From assembly GCA_019918135.1 (NCBI GenBank), contig WBZZ01000778.1, forward strand, positions 1-64,000: a stretch of DNA of 64,000 nt, given 5' to 3'. Under the pieces are notes generated by a model. That model saw only the letters and a program-made list of their open reading frames with translations. It made no database searches and had not been told where the DNA came from. A program made the position numbers and the translations under genes. Below are positions 38,837-49,203 of this stretch, piece after piece (within the stretch, counting starts at the first letter, position 1; each line of letters opens with the position of its first letter). Source of the DNA: Paulinella micropora. Its lineage: Eukaryota; Cercozoa; Imbricatea; Euglyphida; Paulinellidae.

Positions 38837-39008
38837 ATGAACAATTCGCTTCGAGAGCTCGAAAAGCAAGAGAACAATATTGGAGCTGAAGGTGCGAGGG
38901 CCTTTGGCGAAGCTCTGAAGGTACCTTGATAGCATCTGCTATTGACTGCGCACCTTGTGGTCCGGTGCCGTTTCTGCCGAAATCGAGAGCGGTGAGGGTT
39001 AAGTTCAC
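38837..39008. CDS. Inverted LRR exon doublet, intact on both strands
   Basis: Plus exon 38,837-38,920 (84 nt, acceptor CAG, MNNSLRELEKQENNIGAEGA, ending GEALK), GTAC at 38,921-38,924, and minus exon 39,008-38,925 (84 nt, acceptor TTAG, VNLTLTALDFGRNGTGPQGA, ending ADAIK). Both are phase 0 with good borders. Confidence 0.75.
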
Positions 39009-39075
39009 CTAAGCAACCCACAAGCTTGTCTTCGCGCGGCGGTAGCAAGTCTAATAGGAACATATGTGGATATAG

Positions 39076-39246
39076 GTGAACAAGACGCTACAAGGGCTTG
39101 GTTTAGGAAATAACAACATCGGGTATGATGGCGCAAAAGCCATCGGGAAGGCGTTAGAGGTACCTTAAGCATGTTTGCGATTGCCTCTGCGCCTGCTGGT
39201 CCTATTTTGTTACTTCCATGCGTAGCTCGATTACAGTTTTGTTTTC
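39076..39246. CDS. Inverted LRR exon doublet
   Basis: Plus exon 39,076-39,159 (84 nt, acceptor TATAG, VNKTLQGLGLGNNNIGYDGA, ending GKALE), GTAC at 39,160-39,163, and minus exon 39,246-39,164 (acceptor CACAG, ENKTVIELRM..., ending IANMLK). The minus exon is 83 nt, one base shorter than its twin near 39,911. The plus exon is intact. Confidence 0.7.
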
Positions 39247-39337
39247 CTGTGCAATATGTACTTTTATGAGTGTGCTACCGCGGCGGCTAGCATGGAAGTA
39301 GCATCTCACCCTTCATATATATTATGGATGTGAGCAG

Positions 39338-39539
39338 GTGAATACAACTCTTACGAGCCTAAGCGTTGCAGCAGGCCCTTTTGCGAGCGATAAAGACAAG
39401 ATCGGAGTGGAAGGAGCCAAGGCGTTTGCTGATGCTCTCAAGGTCTTACCTGGATGGCTTCTGCAATATGTTTAGCACCTTGCGGACCGATGTTGTTGAG
39501 TGAAATATCAAGATTTGAGAGCTTGCTGTTCTTGTTCTC
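39338..39539. CDS. Inverted LRR exon doublet, variant spacer
   Basis: Plus exon 39,338-39,442 (105 nt, 35 codons, acceptor CAG, VNTTLTSLSVAAGPF..., ending FADALK) and minus exon 39,539-39,450 (90 nt, 30 codons, acceptor GCAG, ENKNSKLSNLDISLNNIGPQ, ending AEAIQ). The spacer is GTCTTAC (7 nt), so the donors are GTCTTA and GTAAGA instead of GTACCT. Both frames are open and phase 0. Confidence 0.65.
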
Positions 39540-39739
39540 CTGCATTACACACAACCACATTTTTGGATGCTAACATATGTATACGTTATACGCATTCATG
39601 CATGCTCAGGCATAATTCAAAGGAAATATACATACCTACACGCGTGTACACAATACACACACATCATTGCATCACTTTAAAGCTAATGCTACCCGCGCCG
39701 CGCGGGTAGCAATTCGAATAGGAACATATGTGGATATAG

Positions 39740-39911
39740 GTGAACAAGACGCTACAAGCGCTTGGTTTAAGAAGTAACAACATCGGGGATGATGGCGCAA
39801 AAGCCATCGGGAAAGCGTTAGAGGTACCTTAAGCATGTTTGCGATTGCTTCTGCGCCTGCTGGTCCTATTGTGTTTGCTCCCATGCGTAGCTCGATTACA
39901 GTTTTGTTTTC
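39740..39911. CDS. Inverted LRR exon doublet, intact on both strands
   Basis: Plus exon 39,740-39,823 (84 nt, VNKTLQALGLRSNNIGDDGA, ending GKALE), GTAC at 39,824-39,827, and minus exon 39,911-39,828 (84 nt, acceptor ATAG, ENKTVIELRMGANTIGPAGA, ending ANMLK). It is a duplicate of the doublet at 39,076, both preceded by CATATGTGGATATAG. Confidence 0.75.
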
Positions 39912-40035
39912 CTATGCAATATGTACTTTTATGAGTGTGCTACCGCACCCCCCCTCTCCCCCGAGCTTCACCGTAAATCAGGGGCAAAAAATTTGGCGGC
40001 CGAGGACGATTTTGTTGTTGTTGTTGTTGTTGTTT

Positions 40036-41121
40036 TTGCTTGGTCGAGCGGCGCAAAAGAGCATGGCGGGTCAGTGGATGGGAGCTGCATACATATAGAT
40101 CGCGAGGGGAGTCTCCTCCCGCCTGTCCGTCCAACGACTTGCTTAAAAAAAAAAAGAGTTCTGAATGTCTGATTTCTGATTTCTGATTTTTTTTTGTCCT
40201 GCTAGTGTTTTCATGTGTTTGTGTTCTCACCCCCCCCCCCCCCCGGGGGGAGGGGGGGGAGGGACGAGCAGCGCGGGACGAAAACAAACATTTCTTTTAG
40301 AAGCAGGGCTCGCAGCTGTTGCATCCTGTGGCAGGGTGCTACAGAAGCCTATCATGCAAAAAAAAAAAATCAGAAATCAGAAATTCAGAACTCTGTTTGT
40401 TTTTTAGCAAGTCGTTGGACGGACGGGCGGGAGGGGAGGGAGGTGGGCGAGGGACGAGCAGCGCAGGACCAGAAAAAAATTTTAAAGTAGGGCTCGCAGC
40501 TGTAGCATCCTGTGGCAGGGTGCTACAGCAGCCTATCATGCAAAAAGAATCAGAAATCAGACATCAGAAATCCAGAACTCAGTTTGTTTTTCAGCAAGTC
40601 GTTGGACGGACGGGCGGGAGGGGAGGGATGTGGGCGAGGGAAGGCGGACGAGCAGCGCGGGACCAGAGAAAAAATTAGAAGCAGGGCTCGCAGCTGTAGC
40701 ACCCTGTGGGCCAGAGGGTGCTACAGCAGTATGTCTTGAAAAGAAATCAGAAATCAGAAATCAGAAATTCACAGAACTAGGTTTTTTTTTTCAGCAAGTC
40801 GCTGGACTGACGGGCGGGAGGGGGGGCAGGGGTGGGTGGGGCGGGGGGGGGGGGGGGGAATGGAAGGGCTGTGGGCGGGAGGTAATGGGAAGGAGATGGC
40901 ACGCAGTGAGTGCAAGTCTTGCTATAGCAGATGACGAATGCCTGCATGGGCGACGACGACAGGGTAGCATCGGTGCTACAGGGCAGTTGCAGGGGGGTGC
41001 TACAGCCGGCGAGCTGACTCCCTGCCCGTCTCGTCCGTCACCCCCCGCCTCTACCCTCGCGATCTATATGTATGCAGCCCCCATCCACTGCCCCGCCAGG
41101 CTCTTTTGCGCCGCTCGACCA

Positions 41122-41126
<5 letters not shown>
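40036..41126. repeat. Satellite cluster bounded by about 75-bp inverted repeats
   Basis: TTGCTTGGTCGAGCGGCGCAAAAGAGC... at 40,036-40,112 is the reverse complement of 41,056-41,126. Between them are about four 190-bp satellite units (40,125-40,790) and the GATGACGAATGCCTGCATGG block (40,925-41,045). This could be a composite non-autonomous element. No gene is enclosed. Confidence 0.7.

Positions 41127-41199
<73 letters not shown>
41125..41199. repeat. Poly-A run of 75 bases
   Basis: Uninterrupted A tract after the right inverted repeat. The same place in the later copies (about 48,450 and 57,700) has only a few A's, so it is a local expansion or a retroposition tail. Confidence 0.95.
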
Positions 41200-41200
<1 letters not shown>

Positions 41201-41439
41201 GTTTAAAAAAGTTAAAAAAATGAATGCCTGATTTCTTATTTCTGGGTTTTACAAGGGAGGTGGCTGTAGCCGGTGAGCCGACTCGCTGCCCGTCTTGTCC
41301 GCTCCCCCGTACGTGGTCTCGCAAGAGGGTTAGGATAGTGTGCAAACGCGGGGGGTGTGGAGCGCTACCACCTTCAATTTGTTAGCAGTAGCAGAGCATT
41401 CCAAAATCAATCGACAAGTCTTTTTTTTTTTTTAACAAT

Positions 41440-41940
41440 AACCCCACTGGATATGGTTGTTTTAGGTCCTGGGCGGGGCGCCAGAGGGAGGGCACGAGCT
41501 CTGACGGAGAGCTGTATCACTGTAGCATAAGCAGAAGCCAAGGCAAGCAAATCCACTGCCGGCTGCTTTGATTGCACGCTTTGGGCTCCTTGGCGCTACA
41601 GGCCACCCGGCGCTTGCGTCTTATCGTGTGGTGGCACAAGGAGGTAAGGAGCAGCCAGCTGTACGTGCGTGTCCGGCTAGGACAGCAGCGGAGCGCAGCT
41701 CGACAAAACGAGCGTGGCTGGCGACTCTGGCTGTCCATCAGGCGCTCCCGCGCACCGACTGTGGATTTCCCTACGATCCAAAAATTGTTTAACTATTGAA
41801 CCAGAAGACGAATCGCGAGTCCGTCGGGATGTTGGGGTTTGGAAAAACCAACTGAGCAGCTCTTGCCGGCCGCGCGCCTCGCGAGAGGTGATCGGACACG
41901 CCCGAGGGGTCGCGCGGTAGCTGGTTGTGCGCTGCCTTCG
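41440..41940. repeat. Dispersed block next to Sel1-like gene copy A
   Basis: Closely similar to about 48,700-49,165 and 57,950-58,417 and more distantly to 23,105-23,400. It always lies just beyond the 3' end of the minus-strand Sel1-like gene (or near the SF3 fossil). Possibly a 3' untranslated region or an element end. Confidence 0.75.
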
Positions 41941-41959
41941 TGATCGGCAGGCGTCTTTT

Positions 41960-44900
41960 TTACTTTGCCCTATTTCTCTTCCCTATCGTGCTTGCGTTTC
42001 TTCTTAGCCTTATTTCGCGTCGCAGCGCCTCGTGCGGCGCCGCTTGGGTTAAACTTTCCGCATCGCGCTTGCGTTTCTTCTTGGCTTTCTTTTCGCGTCG
42101 CACCTCCTCCTGCGGCGCCGCTTGGGATAAACTGTCCTCTTTCTTATCGCGCTTTCGTTTCTTCTTGGCCTTCTTGTTGCGTCGCGCCTCCTCGTGCGGC
42201 GCCGCTTGGGTTGAACTCTTCTCTTCGGAACCCCCACCTGGCTTCTCGACTGCGTTATCCCGCTCTGGATAGAACACATCCGTTGTGTAGGGAAACAACA
42301 AGCCCTTAGCACCTTTCCCACCTTTCCCACTGGAAGCGTATATATTGTGGGCAAGCTTCTTCGTCAGGTCCAGCTGCGGAAAGCTTTCCTGCAAGCGAGC
42401 CCAAAATCGCTCTTCGGCTCGCTCGCTTAGTTTCCCTTGGCCGAGATCCAGAAATCTTTCGAAGCTTGCCACGAGATCCCCGGGCCGTATGGCAAACCGT
42501 CCCTTGTTCTTTCCTTGCTTGACGCGAAAAACGTGAGGGAGCGCTGTCTCAAGTGGTTTATCCAAACCTGGTAGTTTCTCTTGCGTTGCAACATCTCTGC
42601 GGAACGCCGACAACCACTGCTCGTATCCATCTGCCGACGCTTCCGGGCCGGCGGCCCGCCCAGTGCCACGTCCTCCAACATGCAAGCGTGCAAGTACTAT
42701 GCGAGCTCTTCCGACGAAGGCACGTCGGTCAAAGATTCTGATGATGATGCGGGCGCGGCAAGCCGAGCAACCGTAACTGCCAGGCCTTTCTGCCGCAACT
42801 GGTCCGAGGTCCACAACGACTCACCGTTGGCCTCGGGCAGCACCAACACTTGCCTCCAAGGGCTTAGGTTGATAGGCCTCGTCCTGCCGCCGCCTTCGTT
42901 GCCAGGTACCTTGCAGTCGGAACGGAGTACCTTGAGCAGCTCCTTGCGCTGGCCTTCATGCGCCTGCCTAGAGCAACCATCCACCACCACCAGCAGGCTC
43001 TGCTGCAGCTCCGCGTTCTTCTTGCGCGCCGAGTCGTGATCTTTCGCATGGCGAAAGACCACCACGTGCTCGTCACCTAAAATTCGGCAGAAGGACCGCA
43101 GAATCTGCTTCAGCAGCAAGGGCACCTGGCCCACAAGGTAAACCCACGACTGCGCGGGGCGCTTCTGCACAGGGCGATCCTGTACGGGGCGCCAGGCCCG
43201 CACCTGCTGCGCAAGCCAACGCACAAAGAAATCTCCGTCGGCCGGCTCGAAGCAGCCTCGGATCAAGGCGCCGCAGTCTGGCACCTGCCGCACAGTCGAC
43301 GATGCGTCGCCCCGGCCGGCCGTTTGATCGAGGGCCGATCCCCGCGGTAGGAGCAAACGTTGAAATTGCTCCTCGTCCATTGCTTCTGTACAGTCTTGTT
43401 CCCACACTTTGCACAAATTCTGTTTTTTGTTGTAGCGCGTGCGCGGTACTAGCTTTTTATATTTTTTACGCAGTCGCTGCAGCTCAATCACTTGCGTGTG
43501 CTCGACTAGCACGTCTTCGCTTGGCAGGACTGCCCGCATAGCGGTAACACGCACCGCCGCGTGAGTATCCGTTCGCCCCCACCAACGCCCCAGCACGTCG
43601 CTCAGATCTCGCCAAAAATAGGTGGTTGGTTCTGCTTCGAAACGAAAAAACGACCGGAAATCTTTCGCGTAATCCTCTGGCTGGAGCAACCGTTCTTGCT
43701 TTAGACGGCCAGCAAATTGTTGCATTTCGACGCTGAGCTGCATAGCATAAGTGCTGACGGGGCGGCTCAGCCACGCAGCTCTCCAGGTTAGTTTCGATAA
43801 AAGCGACGTCTGCGGGGCCTTGCGGCTGCGGGCCAAGAAGGACTCTCGGTATCCGAGCAGCACATCATCTTCGTCCCAAACGAGACCAGCCAGTTTCTTC
43901 AGGTACCAACAGGGCTTTCGGGCCCTGAAATGTTCGCCGTAGTTGATAGCCGCATTTACTTCCTCGAAGTATGCAATCAGGCTCCACAGCAAGAAGATAA
44001 TACTCATGCGTGGGGGTCGTCCCGCTCGCACGAGCGAATTCGAAAGCAGCGATCCAATACAGGGAGGCAAGCTCCGCGTTACAAATGGGCACGCCGCGGC
44101 CGGACTCAACACAGCGACCAAGGAGGTAAAGCGCCTCTGGTTGCCAACACGCTGGCTTGTGGCGCAGCAGCTCCACTGCCAGGAGGTCGTTGTCGTTGGT
44201 TTTCGTCTGGAACAGTTGCTTAGCCTCTGCCAGCTCGGCCGCTCCAGGCAGAGGGCTGAAGCTGGTGGTGCCGTAGGAAGCGCTGGAAAAAACCTTAGGT
44301 CTGCAAGACAGAGTTTTCCACAAACGTTTTTCCTCATTTTGCATGAAGTTCACCCTAGCTGACTCACTGTCCGCATTCTCGAAATCATCTTGGTTTCCGA
44401 AGGACAGCAGGACATCGTCGTCGCGCTCGTGCAAGGCCAGCGGGCTCCTGTCGCTCGGTTCCTGGTCTGGTTCCCAGCAAGGCTTCCCTGATAACTGTGC
44501 AAGCTTGGCAGGCTGTGGCCGCCACGCCTGCGAGCTTTTTTCGTCTTGCGTTTGCGCGTGCTGTCCGCCGGACAGCAGGCGCTCGTCGCGCAAGGCCCGC
44601 GTACTCCCGACGCCCGGCGGTTCCCAGCAAGGCTTCGATAATAAAGCTGCAAGCTTGGCACGCACGGCAAGCTCTGCAGGCTGCGGCCGCCACGCCTGCG
44701 AGCTTTTCTCGTCTTGCGTTTGCTCGTGCTGTCCGCCGGACAGCAGGCGCTCGTCGCGCAAGGCCCGCGGGCTGCAGTCGCCCGGCTTTTGGTCTGAGTC
44801 TGGTTCCCAGCAAGTCTTCAATAGCACGGGATTCACTGGCGCGTGCCTGGCCCGCCCGCAGGCATCTTGTGGCAAGGACTGCGCGGGGCGGTCGCGCAAG

Positions 44901-46036
44901 GCCGGCGAGTTTTCCCACTCTGGCTCGGGCTGCTGGCAAGGCCGAACAGGCTCGGCAGCCAAGTCCTACGGCCCCCTGGGCTGCGCCTGTCCCTGCTGCC
45001 GGAGTGCAGGCACGGGGTGCTGCGGCAAGGCCCGTGAGCCTCCGTCGCCGGGTTCCATATCATGCACTGCCTCCTGCTTATCCGGGCCTGCGTGCTGACC
45101 GTTGCGCTCGCGCTGACTCCGGGACATGCTTCCCTCGTGTTCCCGATTCACACCGGCTTCACTGTTGCGACAAAACGTCTCGCAGCAAAGCTTAGACATC
45201 AAAGATTCCTTGGGGGCATTGCGACTGCGGGCCAAGAAATCTTCTTTGTCTTGGGGCAGCACATCATCAGACCACACTAAACGAGCCAGTGCAGCAAAAT
45301 AAATCAACGAGTTCTGACAGGGAGTTGCGCAGGAGATTTCCGTGACAATGTTCAAGCCAGGTCTATCGCGGTATTGCGCAAGTTTCCACAAAATGCCAAG
45401 ATAATAAAAAGGCTTCGGTGTGATAGGGTCACAAGAGTTGATAGCGCAGACCCAGTATAAAAAGGCAAAATCCGTGTCGCTGGTTGGCAGACCGCGACCT
45501 GATTCTAGGCAGTTCCCGAGATGATAGAGTGCTTCTGCGCACCACACCACGGGCTCCGTCCGCAGAATTGTGACTGCCCTATTGTATTTGCGCTTCTGGA
45601 GCGCCTGTGTGGCGTCTGCAAGCCGCTCGGTTGCTTTGGGTGGCAACGCTGCTGGCCTGGAATTCAGAACCTGCCGCAACAGTTTTGCTTCCGATTGCAG
45701 TATCACACTCTTGGGAGGAAGAATCCCCAAACGCTCCGCCATGGCCTTGAACCTGATCCCGCGTACGTAACACAGCAGTTTATGCCTGTTGCCCATGGCA
45801 GAGCGTAAAGGGTCGTAATCTTCCGCGTCGTTCTGGCTTTCGTCGTCGCTCTCACACAAGGCTCCATATGCTAATTTTCTACGATCTCGCATCATCTCGT
45901 GTGTAGATTGATTCTGGAAGGTACCTATGTTTACAATAACAGGAGTTTGTTTCGGGGTACTCGACTGGGTTGGACGCAGACTGTCTTGGCTCGGCAGGCC
46001 GGGGGGCGGGGAGGGTATGAGCATGTCACGAGCCAC
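41960..46036 (-). CDS. Sel1-like repeat gene with degenerate helicase-like region, copy A
   Basis: Read from the start near 46,036: a Pro/Ser-rich N-terminus (MARDMLIPSPPPGLPSQ); a first module with a Sel1-like repeat (EALYHLGNCLESGRGLP) and FLARSRNAPKESL; a linker with two Trp/Pro/Gln-rich repeats (EKSSQAWRPQPA) near 44.5-44.8 kb; a second module (EALYLLGRCVESGRGVP, then FLARSRKAPQTSLLSKL); a central region near 42.9-43.3 kb (FFVRWLAQQV, YLVGQVPLLLKQIL, SLLVVVDG, LLKVLRSD, LPEANGESLW) that resembles the core of D5/DUF5906 SF3 helicases but lacks the GK[ST] of Walker A; and a basic tail of about 28-residue repeats (QAAPHEEARRNKKAKKKRKR). The frame changes several times; introns explain some changes but junctions are not resolved. 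Sel1 repeats usually bind proteins. Function unknown; a viral ancestry of the central region is possible. Confidence 0.5.
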
Positions 46037-46214
46037 AGTTTAGAAGGGGGGGGGGGGGGAGAATAGGAGTGGTGTGTAGGCATGGGTGTGTTTGTACGAT
46101 TGGTGGGATGCGTGCATGGATGTTTGTGCAGGGGTGCGTGAGCAGGCCCATCCACTTTCCCCCTGGCCATGCGCAACTGTCCTCTAGGCTTCCAATGTAT
46201 ATGTAAAATTGGGA

Positions 46215-48050
46215 CGGACAGGCAGATCTTTGCCCAACATGCTGCTGCAGCACCCTGCCACAGGATACTACAGCTGCGAGCCCTGCCTCAAAAATTTTTT
46301 TCTGTGCTGCTCGCTCGCCTTCCCTCCCCCCTTTTACCCCCCCCCCCCCTCCCCCCACACGCCCGTCTGTCCGGTGTTGCAACAAAACCTAGTTCCGAAT
46401 TTCTGATTTCTGATTTCTGATTTTTTTTGCCGAACATGCTGCTGCAGCACCCTGCCACAGGGTGCTACAGCTGCGAGCCCTGCCTCAACATTTTTTTCTG
46501 TGCTGCTCGCTCGCCTTCCCTCGCCTCCTCCCCCCCCCCCCCCCGCCCGAATTCGTCCCCGCCCGTCTGTCAGGTGTTGCAAAACCTAGTTCTGAATTTC
46601 TGATTTCTGAAGTCTGATTTTTTTGTTGCCCCAAACATGCTGCTGCAGCACCCTGCCACAGGGTGCTACAGCTGCGAGCTCTACCTCCAAGCAAAAAAAA
46701 AACAAACACACAATTCTTCTGCTCGTCCGCCCTCCCTCGCCTCCCTCCCCCCCCCCCCCCCCCCCCCGCCTGCCCGTGGTGCAGCCATGCAAAAAACTCG
46801 ATTTTATTTTCTGATGTCTGATTTCTGATTTTTTCCCCCCCAACATGCTGCTGCAGCACCCTGCCACAGGATGCTACAGCTGCAAACCCTGCCTCCAAAA
46901 TTTTCCTTCTGTGCTGCTCGTCCGCCCCTCGCCCCCCACCCTCACTCTCCCCGCCTGCCCGTCTGGTGCAGCCATGCAAAAAACCCGATTTCGAACTTCT
47001 GATTTCTGATTTCTGATTTTTTCCCTCAACATGTTGCTGCAGCACCCTGCCACAGGATGCTACAGCTGCAAGCCCTGCCTCCATAATTTTTCTTCTGTGC
47101 TGCTCGTCCGCCCCCCCCCCCCCCCTCACTCTCCCCGCCTGCCCGTCAGTCCGGTGTAGCAACAAAACCTAGTTCCAAATTTCTGATGTCTGATTTCTGA
47201 TTTTCTTTGCCCAATATGCTGCTGCAGCACCTTGCCACAGGGTGCTACAGCTGCGAGCTCCAATTCTCCCTCCCCGCCCGTCCGTCCGGTGGGGGGGGGG
47301 GGGGGCGAACGAGCAGCACAGAAAAAAAATTTGAGGCAGGGCTCGCAGCTGTAGCATCCTGTGGCAGGGTGCTGCAGCAGCATGTTCGGGAAAAAAATCA
47401 GAAATCAGAAATGAGAAATTCGAAATCGGATTTTTTGCATGGCTGCCCACATTCTCCCTCCCCGCCCTTCCGTCCGGTGCAGCCATGCAAAAAACCCGAT
47501 TTCGAATTTCTGATTTCTGATTTCTGATTTTCTTTGCCCAACATGCTGCTGCAGCACCCTGCCACAGGATGCTACAGCTGCGAGCCCTGCCTCAAAATTT
47601 TTTCTGTGCTGCTCGCTCGCCTTCCCTCGCCTCCCCACCCAATTCGTCCCCCTCCCCCCTTCCCCCCCTTCCTCCCCGCCCGTCCGTCCGTTGCAGCCGC
47701 GCAAGAAAACGAGTTCCGAATTTCTGATTTCTAGTTTCTGATTTTTTTTGCCCCAAACATGCTGCTGCAGCACCCTGCCACAGGGTGCTACAGCTGCGAG
47801 CCCTACCTCCACAAAGAAAAAAAAAATCTGCTGCTTTTCCACCCTCCCTCTCCCCTCCCCACTTCCCCCCCTCCCTCCCCGCCTGTCCGTCCGTTGCAGC
47901 CGCGCAAGAAAACGATTTCCGAATTTCTGATTTCTGATTTCTGATTTTTTTTGCCCCAAACATGCTGCTGCAGCACCCTGCCACAGCACGGTGCTACAGC
48001 TACGAGCCCTACCTCCACAAAGAAAAAAAAATTCTGCTGCTTTTCGGCCC
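46215..48050. repeat. About 190-bp satellite array between gene copies A and B
   Basis: About nine units with the TTTCTGA triplets and TGCTGCAGCACCCTGCCACA hairpins. One unit near 47,310-47,440 is inverted relative to the rest. GC-rich spacers vary in C-run length. Confidence 0.9.
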
Positions 48051-48059
48051 TCCCTCTCC

Positions 48060-48500
48060 CCTCCCCCCTTGCTGCGGGTTTGCGGTGAATCTCGCGACAA
48101 ATGCCAAAAACACTGGAATTTACGGACGCTTTGTTTTTTGCCGCAATTTGCGGCACATACGGAAAATTCTTTTTCTGGCGAAGGACATTTAGGCAGTGAT
48201 TGTAGCTCAAGAAAATTTCTGGAGAAACAATGTCGGGCGGGAGAAAAAATGCAGATGACGAATGCCTGCATGGGCGACGACGACAGGGTAGCATCGGTGC
48301 TACAGGGCAGTTGCAGGGGGGTGCTACAGCCGGCGAGCTGACTCACTGCCTGTCTCGTCCGTCACCCCCCGCCTCTCCCCTCGCGATCTATATGTATGCA
48401 GCCCCCATCCACTGCCCCGCCAGCCTCTTTTGCGCCGCTCGACCAAGCAAATAAAAAAAACGTTTAAAAAAGTTTAAAAAACGACTGCTTGATTTCTTAT
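48060..48500. repeat. Half foldback plus GATGACGAATGCC block
   Basis: One arm of the foldback family (about 48,070-48,245, GCGACAAATGCCAAAAACAC and GGCGAAGGACATTTAGGCAG) is joined to the block (about 48,250-48,370) also found at 37,110, 40,925 and, inverted, near 32,810. It ends with the TCTTTTGCGCCGCTCGACCA end. The copy in the second duplication starts at about 57,325. Confidence 0.75.
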
Positions 48501-48699
48501 TTTCTGGGTTTTACAAGGGAGGGTGGCTTTAGCCGGTGAGCTGACTCGCTGCCCGTCTTGTCCGTTCCCCCGTACGTGGTCTCGCAAGAGGTTTAGGATA
48601 GTATGCAAACGCGGGGGGTGTGGAGCGCTACCACCTTCAATTTGTTAGCAGTAGCAGAGCATTCCAAAATCAATCGACAATTCTTTTTTTTTTAACAGT

Positions 48700-49165
48700 A
48701 ACACCACTGGATATGGTTGTTTTAGGTCCTGGGCGGGGCGCCAGAGGGAGGGCACGAGCTCTGACGGAGAGCTGCATCACTAGCATAAGCAGAAGCCAAG
48801 GCAAGCAAATCCACTGCCGGCTGCTTTGATTGCACGCTTTGGACTCCTTGGCGCTACAGGCCGCCCAGCGCTTGCGTCTTATCGTGTGGTGGCACAAGGA
48901 GGTAAGGAGCAGCCAGCTGTACGTGCGTGTCCGGCTAGGATAGCAGCGGAGCGCAGCTCGACGAAACTAGCGTGGCTGGCGATTCTAGCTGTCGATCAGG
49001 CGCTCCCGCGCACCGACTGTGGATTTCCCTACGACACAAACATTGTTTAATTATTGAAACCAGAAGACGAATCGCGAGTCCGTCGGGATGTTGGGGTTTG
49101 GAAAAACCAACTGAGCAGCTGTTGCCGGCCGCGCAAACGCGCGGTAGCTGGTTGTGCGCTGCCTT
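48700..49165. repeat. Dispersed block next to gene copy B
   Basis: Same block as 41,440-41,940, with the GGCACGAGCTCTGACGGA core. It lies between the satellite and the 3' end of copy B. Confidence 0.75.
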
Positions 49166-49203
49166 TGTGAACGTCCTGCCGTTTGCGTCTTTTTTACTTT
49201 GCA

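Noticed and set aside
45915-45935. Another LRR doublet at the GGTACC in gene copy A
   Set aside because: Flanking sequence does not encode LRRs on either strand; the site is part of the N-terminal coding frame.
46215-48050. CRISPR-like array from regularly spaced repeats
   Set aside because: Units are about 190 bp and similar throughout, without unique spacers, in a eukaryotic context. This is a satellite.
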